Made by a program: the position numbers and the translations under genes. DNA of 53,319 nt from JANMEX01 sp043776635 (GTDB lineage: Bacteria; Pseudomonadota; Alphaproteobacteria; Rhizobiales; Rhizobiaceae). The stretch is taken from positions 1 to 53,319 of the forward strand of contig JAYVRA010000086.1 of the NCBI GenBank assembly GCA_043776635.1. Reading direction: 5' to 3'. The stretch's first letter is position 1, and each line of letters begins with the position of its first letter. This document shows positions 7,315 to 16,364 of this stretch, one piece after another. The notes beneath the pieces are model-generated. The model searched no databases. It was not told the origin of the DNA and saw only the letters and a list, made by a program, of their open reading frames with translations.

Positions 7315-8022
7315 TTATAACACAATCACATTTGAGCCTACTCGGACCCTCGAATAAAGATCTACAACGTGCTCATTGACCATACGAAAACAGCCGTTGG
7401 AGGCGGCGTGGCCGATTGTCCAAGGCTGGTTTGTGCCGTGGATGCGTATGTGCGTATCAAGATTGCCCTGATAAAGATAAATCGCACGCGCACCCAGCGG
7501 ATTTTCTGGCCCGCCCTGCATACCATCTTTATATTTTGCATAATGTTCCGGGCTGCGGGCAATCATCTCATCCGTAGGTGTCCATGAAGGCCATTCGACT
7601 TTCGAACCAATACGCGCTGTACCCGTCCAACCCAGCCCCTCTTTGCCTATAGCTACGCCATAGCGCCGCGCAGTATCATTGCCCAAAACAAGATAAAGAA
7701 ACTTCTCCTCTGAATTTATAACGATAGTTCCGGGCTCATAATCCCCATAAAACTCAACTTCCTGCGGCTGATAAATTGGATCAATTTGATAGGAGCCGGA
7801 TTTTTTCTTTTTGACCTTTGATTTTGCTACAGATGCAATTTTGGTCCTTTTCTTTACCGCTGGCCTCTCCAGAGGATCGGGTAGATCACGCTCCGGTGCT
7901 GCATAAATTGGCCGTTTGTCCTCGAACAGAAATTCAAGAAAAGAACTCGCATGAGCGGAACCAGCAACAAACCCGCCTGCTGAGAAAGCCAAGCAACCAA
8001 CAAAGTTACGACGAGAAATCAT
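7315..8022 (-). CDS. L,D-transpeptidase (ErfK/YbiS family), Tat-type signal
   Basis: A periplasmic cysteine enzyme expected to make 3-3 crosslinks in peptidoglycan or to attach proteins to it. From the ATG at 8022 the product has 235 residues. MISRRNFVG is a twin-arginine-like motif followed by a hydrophobic stretch ending AHA. A basic linker spans about 50-75 (KSKVKKKKSG). The YkuD catalytic domain runs from about 90 to 235, with IRIHGTNQPW and HAASNGCFRM giving catalytic His and Cys (Cys about 211). An earlier in-frame start adds 17 residues but would bury the signal. It is a close paralogue of the next gene upstream, sharing the same ending (VNEHVVDLYSRVRVGSNVIVL type). Confidence 0.92.
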   Translation of the reverse strand: MISRRNFVGCLAFSAGGFVAGSAHASSFLEFLFEDKRPIYAAPERDLPDPLERPAVKKRTKIASVAKSKVKKKKSGSYQIDPIYQPQEVEFYGDYEPGTIVINSEEKFLYLVLGNDTARRYGVAIGKEGLGWTGTARIGSKVEWPSWTPTDEMIARSPEHYAKYKDGMQGGPENPLGARAIYLYQGNLDTHIRIHGTNQPWTIGHAASNGCFRMVNEHVVDLYSRVRVGSNVIVL

Positions 8023-8079
8023 AGTGTCAATCCGGTAAAACTCTAACGAACCTGCCGATAATGGCCAACTCATAAGTCA

Positions 8080-9072
8080 TTAAAGTACAATAACTTTTGT
8101 TCCCACTTGAACACGGGAATAAAGATCAATCACATGCTCGTTGACCATACGGAAGCACCCGTTTGATGCAGCCGTACCGATTGTCCATGGTTGTGTTGTG
8201 CCGTGAATACGCAAATGAGTGTCTTGTTTGCCGTCATAAAGATAGATTGCACGCGCACCAAGCGGATTGCCCATTCCGCCATCCATGCCGTCAGCATATT
8301 TAGCATATTTCTCAGGCGAGCGCTCCTGCATTTCCAATGTTGGTATCCAGCGCGGCCATTCTTGCTTGCTGCCAACAGCAACTGTGCCGTGGAAATCCAA
8401 GCCTTCTTTGCCGACAGCTACGCCATAACGACGCGCCGTGAAAGTTGATTCTACCAAAAACAAAAAGCGCTGCTTTGTATCAATGACAATGGTTCCAGCA
8501 GGATAGCCCGTCATCGCCACTTCTTGTGGCTCAAACTTTGGGTCGATATTCCAACCCTTCTTCTTAGCTTTTTTAACCGGAGCATCACCAGCGCGCGTCG
8601 CAGCGTCTTTTGCAGTAATATCAGCGTCCAATTTGGCTATTTCTTGAGCCGAAAAAACCGGTGTTTCTTGAGGTACTAAAGATTGACCCTTAACGAGTTT
8701 ATCGGCCACATTTTTTTCAGTCGATGCTAACTTAGCTTGAGACATTTTTTCATCGGCGACTTTTTTCTTCGTCGCAACAAGCTGGTCCTCTGCTTTTTGT
8801 TTGGCTTTTGCCACTTTTTCGCCAGCCAGCCATTTTGGTTCTAACTTTTGCAATTCACCCAGCCGCTCAACCTCAACATCGGTCATTTTTGTAGCTTTTT
8901 TACTTTTGGCAGAAAGCTTCACTTTCTTGCGCAACGCCTTGAGTTCGGCCAAGCCTTTTGTTCGCTCTTCAACAACGTCAGCCTCTGTTTTGAAAAAAAG
9001 GAAACCGGCCTTTGAGGGCGAAACCATAAGCACCGATGCAGCACCTGTTAGCAGCAAGCGACGTGAAATCAT
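8080..9072 (-). CDS. L,D-transpeptidase paralogue with long charged linker
   Basis: A 330-residue relative of the downstream gene. It has a twin-arginine-like start MISRRLLLTGAASV, ending near SKA. A long Lys/Glu/Ala-rich region at about 30-170 with coiled-coil character follows. The YkuD domain begins after WNIDPKFEPQEV and carries IHGTTQPWTIGTAASNGCFR (catalytic Cys about 306). Both genes share the PEKYAKY/PEHYAKY and NPLGARAIYLY blocks, so this is a tandem duplication whose linkers have diverged. The linker probably spans the periplasm or wall and sets reach. The two genes are 57 bases apart and likely co-transcribed. Whether they are redundant cannot be told. Confidence 0.92.
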   Translation of the reverse strand: MISRRLLLTGAASVLMVSPSKAGFLFFKTEADVVEERTKGLAELKALRKKVKLSAKSKKATKMTDVEVERLGELQKLEPKWLAGEKVAKAKQKAEDQLVATKKKVADEKMSQAKLASTEKNVADKLVKGQSLVPQETPVFSAQEIAKLDADITAKDAATRAGDAPVKKAKKKGWNIDPKFEPQEVAMTGYPAGTIVIDTKQRFLFLVESTFTARRYGVAVGKEGLDFHGTVAVGSKQEWPRWIPTLEMQERSPEKYAKYADGMDGGMGNPLGARAIYLYDGKQDTHLRIHGTTQPWTIGTAASNGCFRMVNEHVIDLYSRVQVGTKVIVL

Positions 9073-9211
9073 TTTGATTTGACCATTTTGTTAAAATTGT
9101 GAGCAGGCTGGGAGCAATGCTTTCACCAGCGTTCATATCGCAACGCCACGCCACTCTCAAGATATATTGAATAAAACTATCGTGAACGTGGTGAATAGCG
9201 ACAGAAATGCA

Positions 9212-9234
9212 ACAGGACCGCAAAGCGGCCCTGT
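9212..9234. terminator. Hairpin terminator downstream of secG
   Basis: ACAGGACCGC (9212-9221) and GCGGCCCTGT (9225-9234) form a 10-pair stem (one G-T) with an AAA loop. It lies about 26 bases past the secG stop in the minus direction. The following T run is poor (GCATTT), so termination may be Rho-assisted. Confidence 0.6.
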
Positions 9235-9259
9235 GTTTAGAATACATAGGAGGCGTGTA

Positions 9260-9784
9260 CTATAATTTAGGTACAGCAGGCGTTGCCGGAGCAACCGCAG
9301 CGGGTGCGGAAGGATCGCTTACGGCCGGAACAGCAGGGGGCACAACAGTCTTAGTAGCCGGAGCTCCCTGTGCGGCAGGCTGCCTCTCCGCCGGTGTTGC
9401 GGGCGTTGCCGGAACAACAGTATCACTCGTTGCAGGATCGCTCGTCGCAGGAACTCCGGGTTTTACGGGTACGGCCGGCTTTGCTGCGCCCAGCTGATCG
9501 ATGACGCCAGTACCTTTGCTGTTAGTGGCCGCCGGGACCAAATCAAGCGTGTCTGACGGTTTGTCGCCGTATCTGGCCAATATTGATAGCAGTAAGGATG
9601 TAATAAAAAATCCAGTCGCCAATATTGCTGTTGCTCTCGTCAAGGCATTGGCCGCGCCTCGCGCTGTCATGAACCCGGATCCGCCGCCCATACCAAGGCC
9701 ACCACCTTCTGAGCGTTGCAAAAGAACAACGCCAACAAGAGACACGACAATCATTAAATGGATCACGATTAGTACGGTTTGCAT
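9260..9784 (-). CDS. secG: Preprotein translocase subunit SecG with long Pro/Ala/Val tail
   Basis: SecG is the small accessory subunit of the SecYEG channel in the inner membrane. Residues 1-75 are canonical: helix 1 (VLIVIHLMIVVSLVGVVLLQ), RSEGGGLGMGGGSGFMTARG, then TRATAILATGFFITSLLLSIL as helix 2. Residues about 80-174 are a low-complexity tail of Ala, Pro, Val and Thr with repeated VPAT/PATPA units. Total length is 174 against about 75-130 in enteric proteins. Long tails are known in rhizobial SecG. The gene neighbours tpiA as in many Hyphomicrobiales, but pyrG, which often follows, is instead at 16365. Confidence 0.95.
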   Translation of the reverse strand: MQTVLIVIHLMIVVSLVGVVLLQRSEGGGLGMGGGSGFMTARGAANALTRATAILATGFFITSLLLSILARYGDKPSDTLDLVPAATNSKGTGVIDQLGAAKPAVPVKPGVPATSDPATSDTVVPATPATPAERQPAAQGAPATKTVVPPAVPAVSDPSAPAAVAPATPAVPKL

Positions 9785-9955
9785 GTAGAGATTTCCAATT
9801 TACGCTGACAAAAGCAGTCTGCCCCGTCAAAATTTTGCGCTGCTTACACGCTACAAGCCGATATTCCAAGCCCAACTTGCAAGCTTGAGATGATCAAATA
9901 AGTCGAAGCCGTATAAATTACGAGATGGTCTGGTAAATAATAGCAGAGTTGACGC

Positions 9956-10720
9956 TCACATTTGCCGGTAGGCATCACATATTGCAAGAAAATCCGAAGA
10001 TTTCAGTGATGCGCCGCCCACCAATGCCCCATCAACATTTTCGACGCCCAGCAGTTCAACGGCGTTAGCAGGCTTTACCGAACCGCCATATAAAATGTGA
10101 ATATGCGGCGCTTCCTGCGGGAAACGGGACAATAATTCAGCACGTACATAGGCATGGATTTGCATAACATCCGCTGCGGTTGGCGTCAGGCCGGTGCCAA
10201 TGGCCCATACCGGCTCGTAGGCGATGACAGTGTTTTTGGCTGTGACACCATCAGGAAGAGAGCCACTGAGTTGACGTGATATTACGGCCAACATTGTTCC
10301 CGATTGTCGTTCGCCAGCCAGTTCGCCAATGCAAATTACGGCCACCAGCCCTGCCCGCCATGCAGCTTCCGCTTTCGCCCGAACTGTTTCATCTGATTCG
10401 TGGTGATCAACACGGCGTTCTGAGTGCCCGACGATAACGTGACTTGCTCCGGTATCCTTCAGCATTGGCGCTGAAATATCACCAGTGTGCGCGCCGCTGT
10501 CTTTTTCGTGGCAATCTTGCCCGCCAATCAGCAGTGGCGATGATTGCGCACAATCAACAGCTCGTGTGAGAAGGGTAGATGGAACGCAAAGAAGTGCCGA
10601 AACATCGCTATCCAGTCCGCCAAGCAGTGCATTTTTTATCAAAAGAATTTCGCTAAGACCTGCCTCAAGGCCATTCATTTTCCAATTTCCAGCGACCAGT
10701 GGCTTGATTCCCGGCGTCAT
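9956..10720 (-). CDS. tpiA: Triosephosphate isomerase
   Basis: Interconverts dihydroxyacetone phosphate and glyceraldehyde 3-phosphate in glycolysis and gluconeogenesis. The 254-residue TIM barrel has the catalytic triad segments: AGNWKMNG (Lys about 14), VIVGHSERR (His) and IAYEPVWAIGTG (Glu), plus the phosphate-binding LYGGSVKP and GALVGGASL. I chose the ATG at 10720 because GGAG sits seven bases before it; an upstream TTG at 10732 would consume that ribosome site. It diverges from ppiD across about 195 bases that must hold both promoters. The order tpiA/secG/ppiD/trpDC is typical of the order. Confidence 0.96.
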   Translation of the reverse strand: MTPGIKPLVAGNWKMNGLEAGLSEILLIKNALLGGLDSDVSALLCVPSTLLTRAVDCAQSSPLLIGGQDCHEKDSGAHTGDISAPMLKDTGASHVIVGHSERRVDHHESDETVRAKAEAAWRAGLVAVICIGELAGERQSGTMLAVISRQLSGSLPDGVTAKNTVIAYEPVWAIGTGLTPTAADVMQIHAYVRAELLSRFPQEAPHIHILYGGSVKPANAVELLGVENVDGALVGGASLKSSDFLAICDAYRQM

Positions 10721-10915
10721 AAAACTCTCCAACTTTTCAAATTCTTATACCCGTCTATCAAATTATTGCCACAAGGCAACAAAATGCACAAATTCATTAC
10801 CAAGCCTATGCTCTTAACAAACCAGACTGGATTGCAAACAGTGACCTCTGTCCGTAAAAGCAGTTTCATATTATTAATGTCGTGAATCAACGCTTCGTTA
10901 AGACGGGAAATACAA

Positions 10916-12808
10916 ATGCTCGATACATTGCGCAGCGGCGCTCAAAGCTGGGTAGCGAAAATATTGCTCAGTGTTTTGGTTTTGTCATTCGGAGCATGGG
11001 GTATATCCGGTGTTTTTTCCCAAACTGCTACGGGAAACGAAGTGCTAACGGCAGGCAAAACCAGTGTCAGCCAAGTCGAATATCGTTTGGCGTATCAGCG
11101 CCAGCTACAGCAAGCCTCGCAGCAAATGGGTCAGCGTTTAACGGCTGAGCAAGCCACCTCATTGGGTCTCGACAAGCAGGTCAACAGCCAGTTGACAGCA
11201 GGAGTTGTGCTGGACGAACAAGCAAGGGTCATGAACCTGGGACTTTCAAAATCAAGACTGGCCGCATTAACTGCGCAGGACCCGGCATTCAAAGATGGCG
11301 GTGGCGCATTCAGCCGTACGCAATTTGATGCTGTGCTTCGTAATGTCGGTATGAGCCCGGCGGTTTACTTAAAAAGCCGTGAGAAAATTGCGATCAGGCA
11401 ACAGGTCGTTGAAGCGGTAACCGATGGACTTGCTATTCCTGACACTTATTTATCGGCAGTTGCTCTCCACCAAGGCGAGAATCGTACTGTTGATTTCGTA
11501 ATCATCCCGACTTCGGTAATTCCGGCTATTACGAGCGTAGATGAAGTGGCATTGCAGAAATTTTTTGATGACCGCAAAGACAGTTATCGTGCGCCTGAAT
11601 ATCGCAAAATATCCTACGTGAGGTTGCTTCCAGAGGATGTAGCTGACGAAAAAGCTATCGCTGACAAAGACGTGCAGGCGGACTATGACAAAAATATTGC
11701 CCGTTATACCACGTCAGAAACCCGAGCTATTGAACAGATTGTGTTTGCAAATGATCTAGCCGCAAAAGCTGCCAAGGACAAAATAACTGGCGGAGCAACA
11801 TTTGAAGACATCGTGAAATCAGAAAATAAATCGATGACAGACGTGGCTCTTGGAGTAGTAAAAAAAGCAGACTTGCCGGATGCCAAATTGGCTGATGCTG
11901 CATTTGCACTCGGCGTTAATGCTGTGAGCGATGTTCTGCCGGGAACTTTTGGCCCGGTTTTAGTGCGCGTCACAGCGATAAACCCGCAATCGATTAAACC
12001 ATTTGAAAGCGTGAAAGCTGAAATACGGAAAGCGATAGCCATAAACGAGGCTGTAAATGTGGTGCTTGATGTTCATGATGCTTACGAAGATGCAAGAGCT
12101 GGCGGCGATTCAATGGAAAAGGCTGCCGCCAAGACGAAATTAAAAATTGTTACCATTGAGGCTTTGGACCGGACAGCACAAACGCCGGATGGCACAATCG
12201 TAAAAGATATTCCAGAGTCTCAAGCACTGATCGTTGCGGCATTCGCGACCGATAGTGGTGTTGAAAACGCACCGCTGAATTCCGGGGCCAATGGATTTGT
12301 TTGGTACGAAGTCTCCAAAATCACGCCGGAGCGCGAGCGCCCGCTTAATGAAGTGCGTGACCGGGCAGTGGGAGACTGGAAAACTGCCACGATCGACGAG
12401 CGGCTTCTAAGTAAGGCTGAAGACATTCGTAAAGCTGTTGCTGGAGGAAAATCACTAGATGACATTGCAACCGAATTTAGCCTCACCAAGCAAACCAAAC
12501 GCGGCTTAAAGCGCGGCGCAGAGGACGCTGACCTTGGCGCTGATGGCGTCGAGGCTGCCTTCGGCGGTGGGTTGAATTATGTAGCTGTGACCGGAAATAC
12601 AACGGGTGATCAACAGACGGTGCTTAAAGTGACCGAGGTGTTCGCTCCGACGGATAGTTCGCCAACAGCCGTTCCTGCAAACGAAAAGAGTGCAGCAACA
12701 TCGGGTCTTGCTGACGATCTGTTGGATCAATTGGTTGCGCGTTTACAGGAGACATATCCGGTCACTATAAACCCGGCAGCGCTTCAAGCTGCCGTTCAAA
12801 GGAACTAA
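10916..12808 (+). CDS. ppiD: Peptidyl-prolyl isomerase/chaperone PpiD-like (SurA N-terminal type)
   Basis: A 630-residue periplasmic folding factor anchored by one N-terminal helix (VAKILLSVLVLSFGAWGISGVF, about 13-34). The SurA_N-like chaperone region spans about 40-200. A central PPIC parvulin-like domain occupies about 250-370, including DKDVQADYDKN, ATFEDIVKSE and FALGVNAVSDVLPGTFGPVL. The C-terminal part ends in an acidic low-complexity stretch. PpiD assists outer-membrane and periplasmic proteins emerging from the Sec channel, which fits the nearby secG. The gene heads a plus-strand run with trpD 3 bases downstream. Enzyme activity is uncertain, since many PpiD parvulin domains are inactive. 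Confidence 0.92.
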   Translation: MLDTLRSGAQSWVAKILLSVLVLSFGAWGISGVFSQTATGNEVLTAGKTSVSQVEYRLAYQRQLQQASQQMGQRLTAEQATSLGLDKQVNSQLTAGVVLDEQARVMNLGLSKSRLAALTAQDPAFKDGGGAFSRTQFDAVLRNVGMSPAVYLKSREKIAIRQQVVEAVTDGLAIPDTYLSAVALHQGENRTVDFVIIPTSVIPAITSVDEVALQKFFDDRKDSYRAPEYRKISYVRLLPEDVADEKAIADKDVQADYDKNIARYTTSETRAIEQIVFANDLAAKAAKDKITGGATFEDIVKSENKSMTDVALGVVKKADLPDAKLADAAFALGVNAVSDVLPGTFGPVLVRVTAINPQSIKPFESVKAEIRKAIAINEAVNVVLDVHDAYEDARAGGDSMEKAAAKTKLKIVTIEALDRTAQTPDGTIVKDIPESQALIVAAFATDSGVENAPLNSGANGFVWYEVSKITPERERPLNEVRDRAVGDWKTATIDERLLSKAEDIRKAVAGGKSLDDIATEFSLTKQTKRGLKRGAEDADLGADGVEAAFGGGLNYVAVTGNTTGDQQTVLKVTEVFAPTDSSPTAVPANEKSAATSGLADDLLDQLVARLQETYPVTINPAALQAAVQRN

Positions 12809-12811
12809 TCG

Positions 12812-13831
12812 ATGTCAGCGCTGAAACCTTATCTGGCGCAAGTGGCATCCGGCAAATCGCTGTCCCGCGAAGATTCACAGGCCGCTTTTGAAATCATTAT
12901 GTCCGGCGAGGCAACGCCATCGCAGATTGGTGGATTTCTAATGGCACTGAGGGTGCGCGGCGAAAGCGTGGCCGAGGTTGCCGGTGCGGCTTCGGCCATG
13001 CGCTCGAAAATGCTCACGGTTGAAGCGCCTGAAAACGCGATAGATATAGTTGGCACCGGCGGTGATGCCTCTGGCTCTTACAATGTCTCCACAGCAAGCG
13101 CACTGGTGGCGGCCGGAGCCGGCCTTCCCGTCGCCAAGCACGGCAACCGGGCGCTAACCTCTCGCTCGGGCGCTGCGGACACGCTGGCAGCACTTGGCGT
13201 CAATATTGACGCGACGCCTGACGTGATCTCCCGCTGTATCGTTGAGGCAGGCATCGGCTTTATGTTTGCGCCTGCGCACCACTCGGCCATGAAACATGTC
13301 GGCCCGACACGGGTAGAACTTGGAACGCGCACGATCTTTAATCTGCTTGGTCCCTTGTCCAATCCCGCTGGTGTGAAACGCCAATTGCTTGGTGTTTTTT
13401 CTCCTGAATGGGTTGAGCCTTTGGCCCATGTTTTGCGCGATTTGGGTTCGACTTCTGCCTGGGTCGTGCATGGCTATGGCCTCGATGAAATGACACTGAC
13501 AGGCGCGACCAAAGTTGCCGAACTCAAAGATGGAAACATCCTCACCTTTGATGTGACGCCGGAAGATGCCGGGCTTTCTAGGGTCGATGCGGTGGCGCTT
13601 ATGGGCGGCGATGCTGAGTTTAATGCAGCGGCGCTGAGGGCCTTATTGGATGGCGCACCGGGAGCTTATCGTGACATTACTCTTCTGAATACTGCGGCCT
13701 CTTTGATTGTCGCCGGCAAAGCAAAAGACCTGAAGGATGGAGTATCGCAAGCAGCAAAATCCATCGACAGCGGTAATGCCAAAGCGGCATTGGAGCGGCT
13801 TATTGCCGTTTCAAACAGAAGGAATGTTTGA
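12812..13831 (+). CDS. trpD: Anthranilate phosphoribosyltransferase
   Basis: Adds phosphoribose from PRPP to anthranilate, the second step of tryptophan synthesis. The 339-residue protein has the PRPP-binding GTGGDASGSYNVSTASALVA, the substrate loop VAKHGNRALTSRSGAADTLAALG, and MFAPAHHSAMKHVGPTRVELGTRTIFNLLGPLSNP. All are diagnostic. Length is normal. It lies between ppiD and trpC with very short gaps. No leader peptide or attenuator is evident, so control probably comes from the shared promoter upstream of ppiD. Confidence 0.97.
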   Translation: MSALKPYLAQVASGKSLSREDSQAAFEIIMSGEATPSQIGGFLMALRVRGESVAEVAGAASAMRSKMLTVEAPENAIDIVGTGGDASGSYNVSTASALVAAGAGLPVAKHGNRALTSRSGAADTLAALGVNIDATPDVISRCIVEAGIGFMFAPAHHSAMKHVGPTRVELGTRTIFNLLGPLSNPAGVKRQLLGVFSPEWVEPLAHVLRDLGSTSAWVVHGYGLDEMTLTGATKVAELKDGNILTFDVTPEDAGLSRVDAVALMGGDAEFNAAALRALLDGAPGAYRDITLLNTAASLIVAGKAKDLKDGVSQAAKSIDSGNAKAALERLIAVSNRRNV

Positions 13832-13834
13832 GCC

Positions 13835-14632
13835 ATGTCTGATATTTTAGGCAAAATCGAAGCCTATAAACGCGAAGAAATCATTGCGGCAAAAGCTGTT
13901 GTTTCGTTTGCTGATTTGAAGGCAAAAATTGCCGGACTTTCCGCACCACGCGGGTTCTTGAAAGCGTTGGAGGCCAAGCGTGCAGCAGGCGAATTCGCCC
14001 TTATCGCTGAGATCAAAAAAGCCAGTCCTTCCAAAGGCTTAATTCGCGCAAACTTTGATCCGTCAAGTCTGGCAAAAGCCTATGACGCGGGCGGTGCGGC
14101 CTGCCTTTCAATACTCACCGATGCACCGTCGTTCCAAGGTGCCCCTGAGTATTTGTGTGCCGCCCGAGATGCCTGCGCCCTGCCCGCTTTGCGCAAGGAT
14201 TTTCTGTTCGACACCTATCAGGTCTACGAAGCACGCGCATGGGGCGCAGATGCGATTTTGATCATAATGGCCAGCGTGAGTGACGAGTTGGCATTGGAGC
14301 TTGAAGTGGCGGCGTTTGATCTTGGCATGGATGTTTTGGTTGAAGTGCACGACGAGCCTGAGACAGAACGGGCGTTGAAATTATCGTCCCGTTTGCTCGG
14401 CATCAACAACCGCAATCTGCGCACATTTGAAGTAGATTTGGCGGTAAGCGAGCGGCTTTGCCAACTAGTTCCAGACGATAAACTGCTTGTCAGCGAAAGT
14501 GGTATTTTCACCCATGCTGATTGTCAGCGCCTGGCCAAATCCGGAATCAATACCTTCCTTGTGGGCGAGAGCTTGATGCGTCAAAATGATGTGATAACGG
14601 CGACAAAAATGCTTTTGAACGGGATGGCTTAG
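13835..14632 (+). CDS. trpC: Indole-3-glycerol phosphate synthase
   Basis: Closes the indole ring from carboxyphenylaminodeoxyribulose phosphate in tryptophan synthesis. The 265-residue TIM-barrel protein shows ALIAEIKKASPSKGLIRANF, ALRKDFLFDTYQVYEARAWG, LLGINNRNLRTFEVD and VSESGIFTHADCQRL, covering the catalytic Glu, Lys and phosphate-binding segments. It is a stand-alone TrpC, not fused to TrpF. The ATG lies 3 bases after the trpD stop, and moaC starts 1 base after its stop, so translation is likely coupled. Confidence 0.97.
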   Translation: MSDILGKIEAYKREEIIAAKAVVSFADLKAKIAGLSAPRGFLKALEAKRAAGEFALIAEIKKASPSKGLIRANFDPSSLAKAYDAGGAACLSILTDAPSFQGAPEYLCAARDACALPALRKDFLFDTYQVYEARAWGADAILIIMASVSDELALELEVAAFDLGMDVLVEVHDEPETERALKLSSRLLGINNRNLRTFEVDLAVSERLCQLVPDDKLLVSESGIFTHADCQRLAKSGINTFLVGESLMRQNDVITATKMLLNGMA

Positions 14633-14633
14633 C

Positions 14634-15119
14634 ATGGCCAGCCTCACCCATATTGACCAAAGCGGCGCGGCTAATATGGTCGATGTTGGCGGTAAACCCG
14701 ATACCGTTCGTGAAGCAAGCGCCGAAGGCTTTGTGCGGATGCTACCCGCCACGCTGTCGCTTATCCAGTCCGGCAACGCCAAAAAGGGTGACGTGATTGC
14801 TGCGGCCAGATTTGCGGGTATCATGGCCGCCAAAAAGACATCAGAACTCATTCCGCTTTGCCATCCCTTGATGCTCACCAAGATCACCGTGGATATATCA
14901 ATTGACAAAACACTGCCTGGCTTGCGAGTGGAGGCTTGCGTCAAACTTTCCGGTAAAACCGGCGTTGAAATGGAAGCATTGACGGCGGTTTCCGTCACCT
15001 GTCTCACAATCTATGACATGGCTAAAGCGGTGGATCGCGGCATGGAAATATCCGGTATTCGCGTGCTGGCAAAGTCCGGCGGCAAGTCTGGCTATTATCT
15101 TGCTGAGGTCAAATCGTGA
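14634..15119 (+). CDS. moaC: Cyclic pyranopterin monophosphate synthase
   Basis: Acts after MoaA in molybdenum cofactor synthesis, forming cyclic pyranopterin monophosphate. The 161-residue protein includes MVDVGGKPDTVREASAEGFV, KKGDVIAAARFAGIMAAKKT, LIPLCHPLMLTKI and GVEMEALTAVSVTCLTIYDM, all strongly conserved in MoaC. It sits in the trpC-moaC-moeA order common in Hyphomicrobiales. moeA overlaps its stop by four bases. No Moco riboswitch is visible, and moaA is not in the window. Confidence 0.97.
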   Translation: MASLTHIDQSGAANMVDVGGKPDTVREASAEGFVRMLPATLSLIQSGNAKKGDVIAAARFAGIMAAKKTSELIPLCHPLMLTKITVDISIDKTLPGLRVEACVKLSGKTGVEMEALTAVSVTCLTIYDMAKAVDRGMEISGIRVLAKSGGKSGYYLAEVKS

Positions 15120-16324
15120 AGCAATTGATATCCGTTGAGGACGCTCTGGCGCTGGTGTTGCATGACACGGATGCCATGCCCGTTGAGATGGTTACGTTGC
15201 ATGATGCGGCGTTTCGCATACTTGCACAGGACTTGATTTCGCTGCGTACCCAGCCGCCATTTCCTGCTGCCGCAATGGATGGATACGCGCTGAACGGCCT
15301 TGATGCGGTGCTTGGCAACATATTGAAAGTTATCGGCGAATCTGCCGCTGGCCATAGTTTTTCAGATGCAATTTCGCGCGGCGAAACGGTTCGTATTTTC
15401 ACCGGCGCACCGGTTCCAAATGGCGCAGACACTGTGGTGATGCAGGAAGACGTGACGGCGCTGGACGGCGGTGCGATGCGCATCAGCGCTGAAGTTACGC
15501 CGGGCCGCCACGTTCGCAAAACCGGATTGGATTTTGCGCAAGGGCAATTGGTGCTGGCAAAAGGCACGGTGCTGGATGCTGCTAATCTTTCGCTTGCAGC
15601 GGCGAGCGGGCATGCCAAACTGCCGGTTTATCGCAAGCCTCGCGTGGCCATTTTGGCAACCGGAGACGAGCTGGTTGCGCCCGGCATGGTGACCGGTCCT
15701 GACCAAATCGTGGCGTCAAACGGCTACGGCACAGCCGCGCTGGCCCGAAATTCGGGTGCGGAAATCATTGATCTTGGCATTGTCGGCGATGATATCGCCA
15801 AGATTTCAACCGTTATTCAAAGTGCTTTTGACAGCGATATTGATGTGCTCGTGACGCTCGGCGGTGCATCGGTTGGTGACCATGATCTTATTAAACCGGT
15901 GCTGGCTGGCTTTGGCATCGAGCTTGGATTTTGGCAAATTGCGATGCGTCCGGGCAAGCCGCTGATGCATGGGCGGCACGGCAAAACCCATGTTTTGGGT
16001 CTGCCCGGAAATCCGGTTTCAAGCCTCGTTTGCGCCCGTCTTTTCCTCGTTCCACTCCTGTTGATGATGATACGCCAGACGTATGAACAACGTACGGAAA
16101 GTGCACGACTGACGCACGCCATGCGCTCGAACGATAGACGGCAAGACTATGTCCGCGCCAGCGTCACGAAAAATTATGAGGGTATACTCGAAGTGACCGC
16201 TTTCGACATTCAGGATTCTTCCATGCTATCCACGCTGGCGGCTTCAAACGGCCTCATCATTCGCGCCCCGAACGCACATGCCGCTAGTGAGGGCGACTTG
16301 GTAAAAGTAATGATGTTGCGTTGA
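15116..16324 (+). CDS. moeA: Molybdopterin molybdenumtransferase
   Basis: Inserts molybdate into adenylylated molybdopterin in the final cofactor step. The product is 402 residues from a GTG start that overlaps the moaC stop (GTGA), giving coupled translation. Visible signatures are PPFPAAAMDGYAL near residue 45, RIFTGAPVPNGADTVVMQED, ILATGDEL, VTLGGASVGDHD and GLPGNPVSSLVCARLF. The MoeA domain order I-II-III-IV is complete. In relatives lexA often follows; here the operon ends and pyrG converges from the other strand after 40 bases. Confidence 0.96.
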   Translation: MKQLISVEDALALVLHDTDAMPVEMVTLHDAAFRILAQDLISLRTQPPFPAAAMDGYALNGLDAVLGNILKVIGESAAGHSFSDAISRGETVRIFTGAPVPNGADTVVMQEDVTALDGGAMRISAEVTPGRHVRKTGLDFAQGQLVLAKGTVLDAANLSLAAASGHAKLPVYRKPRVAILATGDELVAPGMVTGPDQIVASNGYGTAALARNSGAEIIDLGIVGDDIAKISTVIQSAFDSDIDVLVTLGGASVGDHDLIKPVLAGFGIELGFWQIAMRPGKPLMHGRHGKTHVLGLPGNPVSSLVCARLFLVPLLLMMIRQTYEQRTESARLTHAMRSNDRRQDYVRASVTKNYEGILEVTAFDIQDSSMLSTLAASNGLIIRAPNAHAASEGDLVKVMMLR

Positions 16325-16364
16325 TTCACTTCAGTAAGACGAAGCGAAACGCAGGGCGGAAACA

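Noticed and set aside
10766..10779. Palindrome TTGCC-ACAA-GGCAA between tpiA and ppiD
   Set aside because: A five-base stem in an AT-rich divergent promoter region is easily explained by chance.
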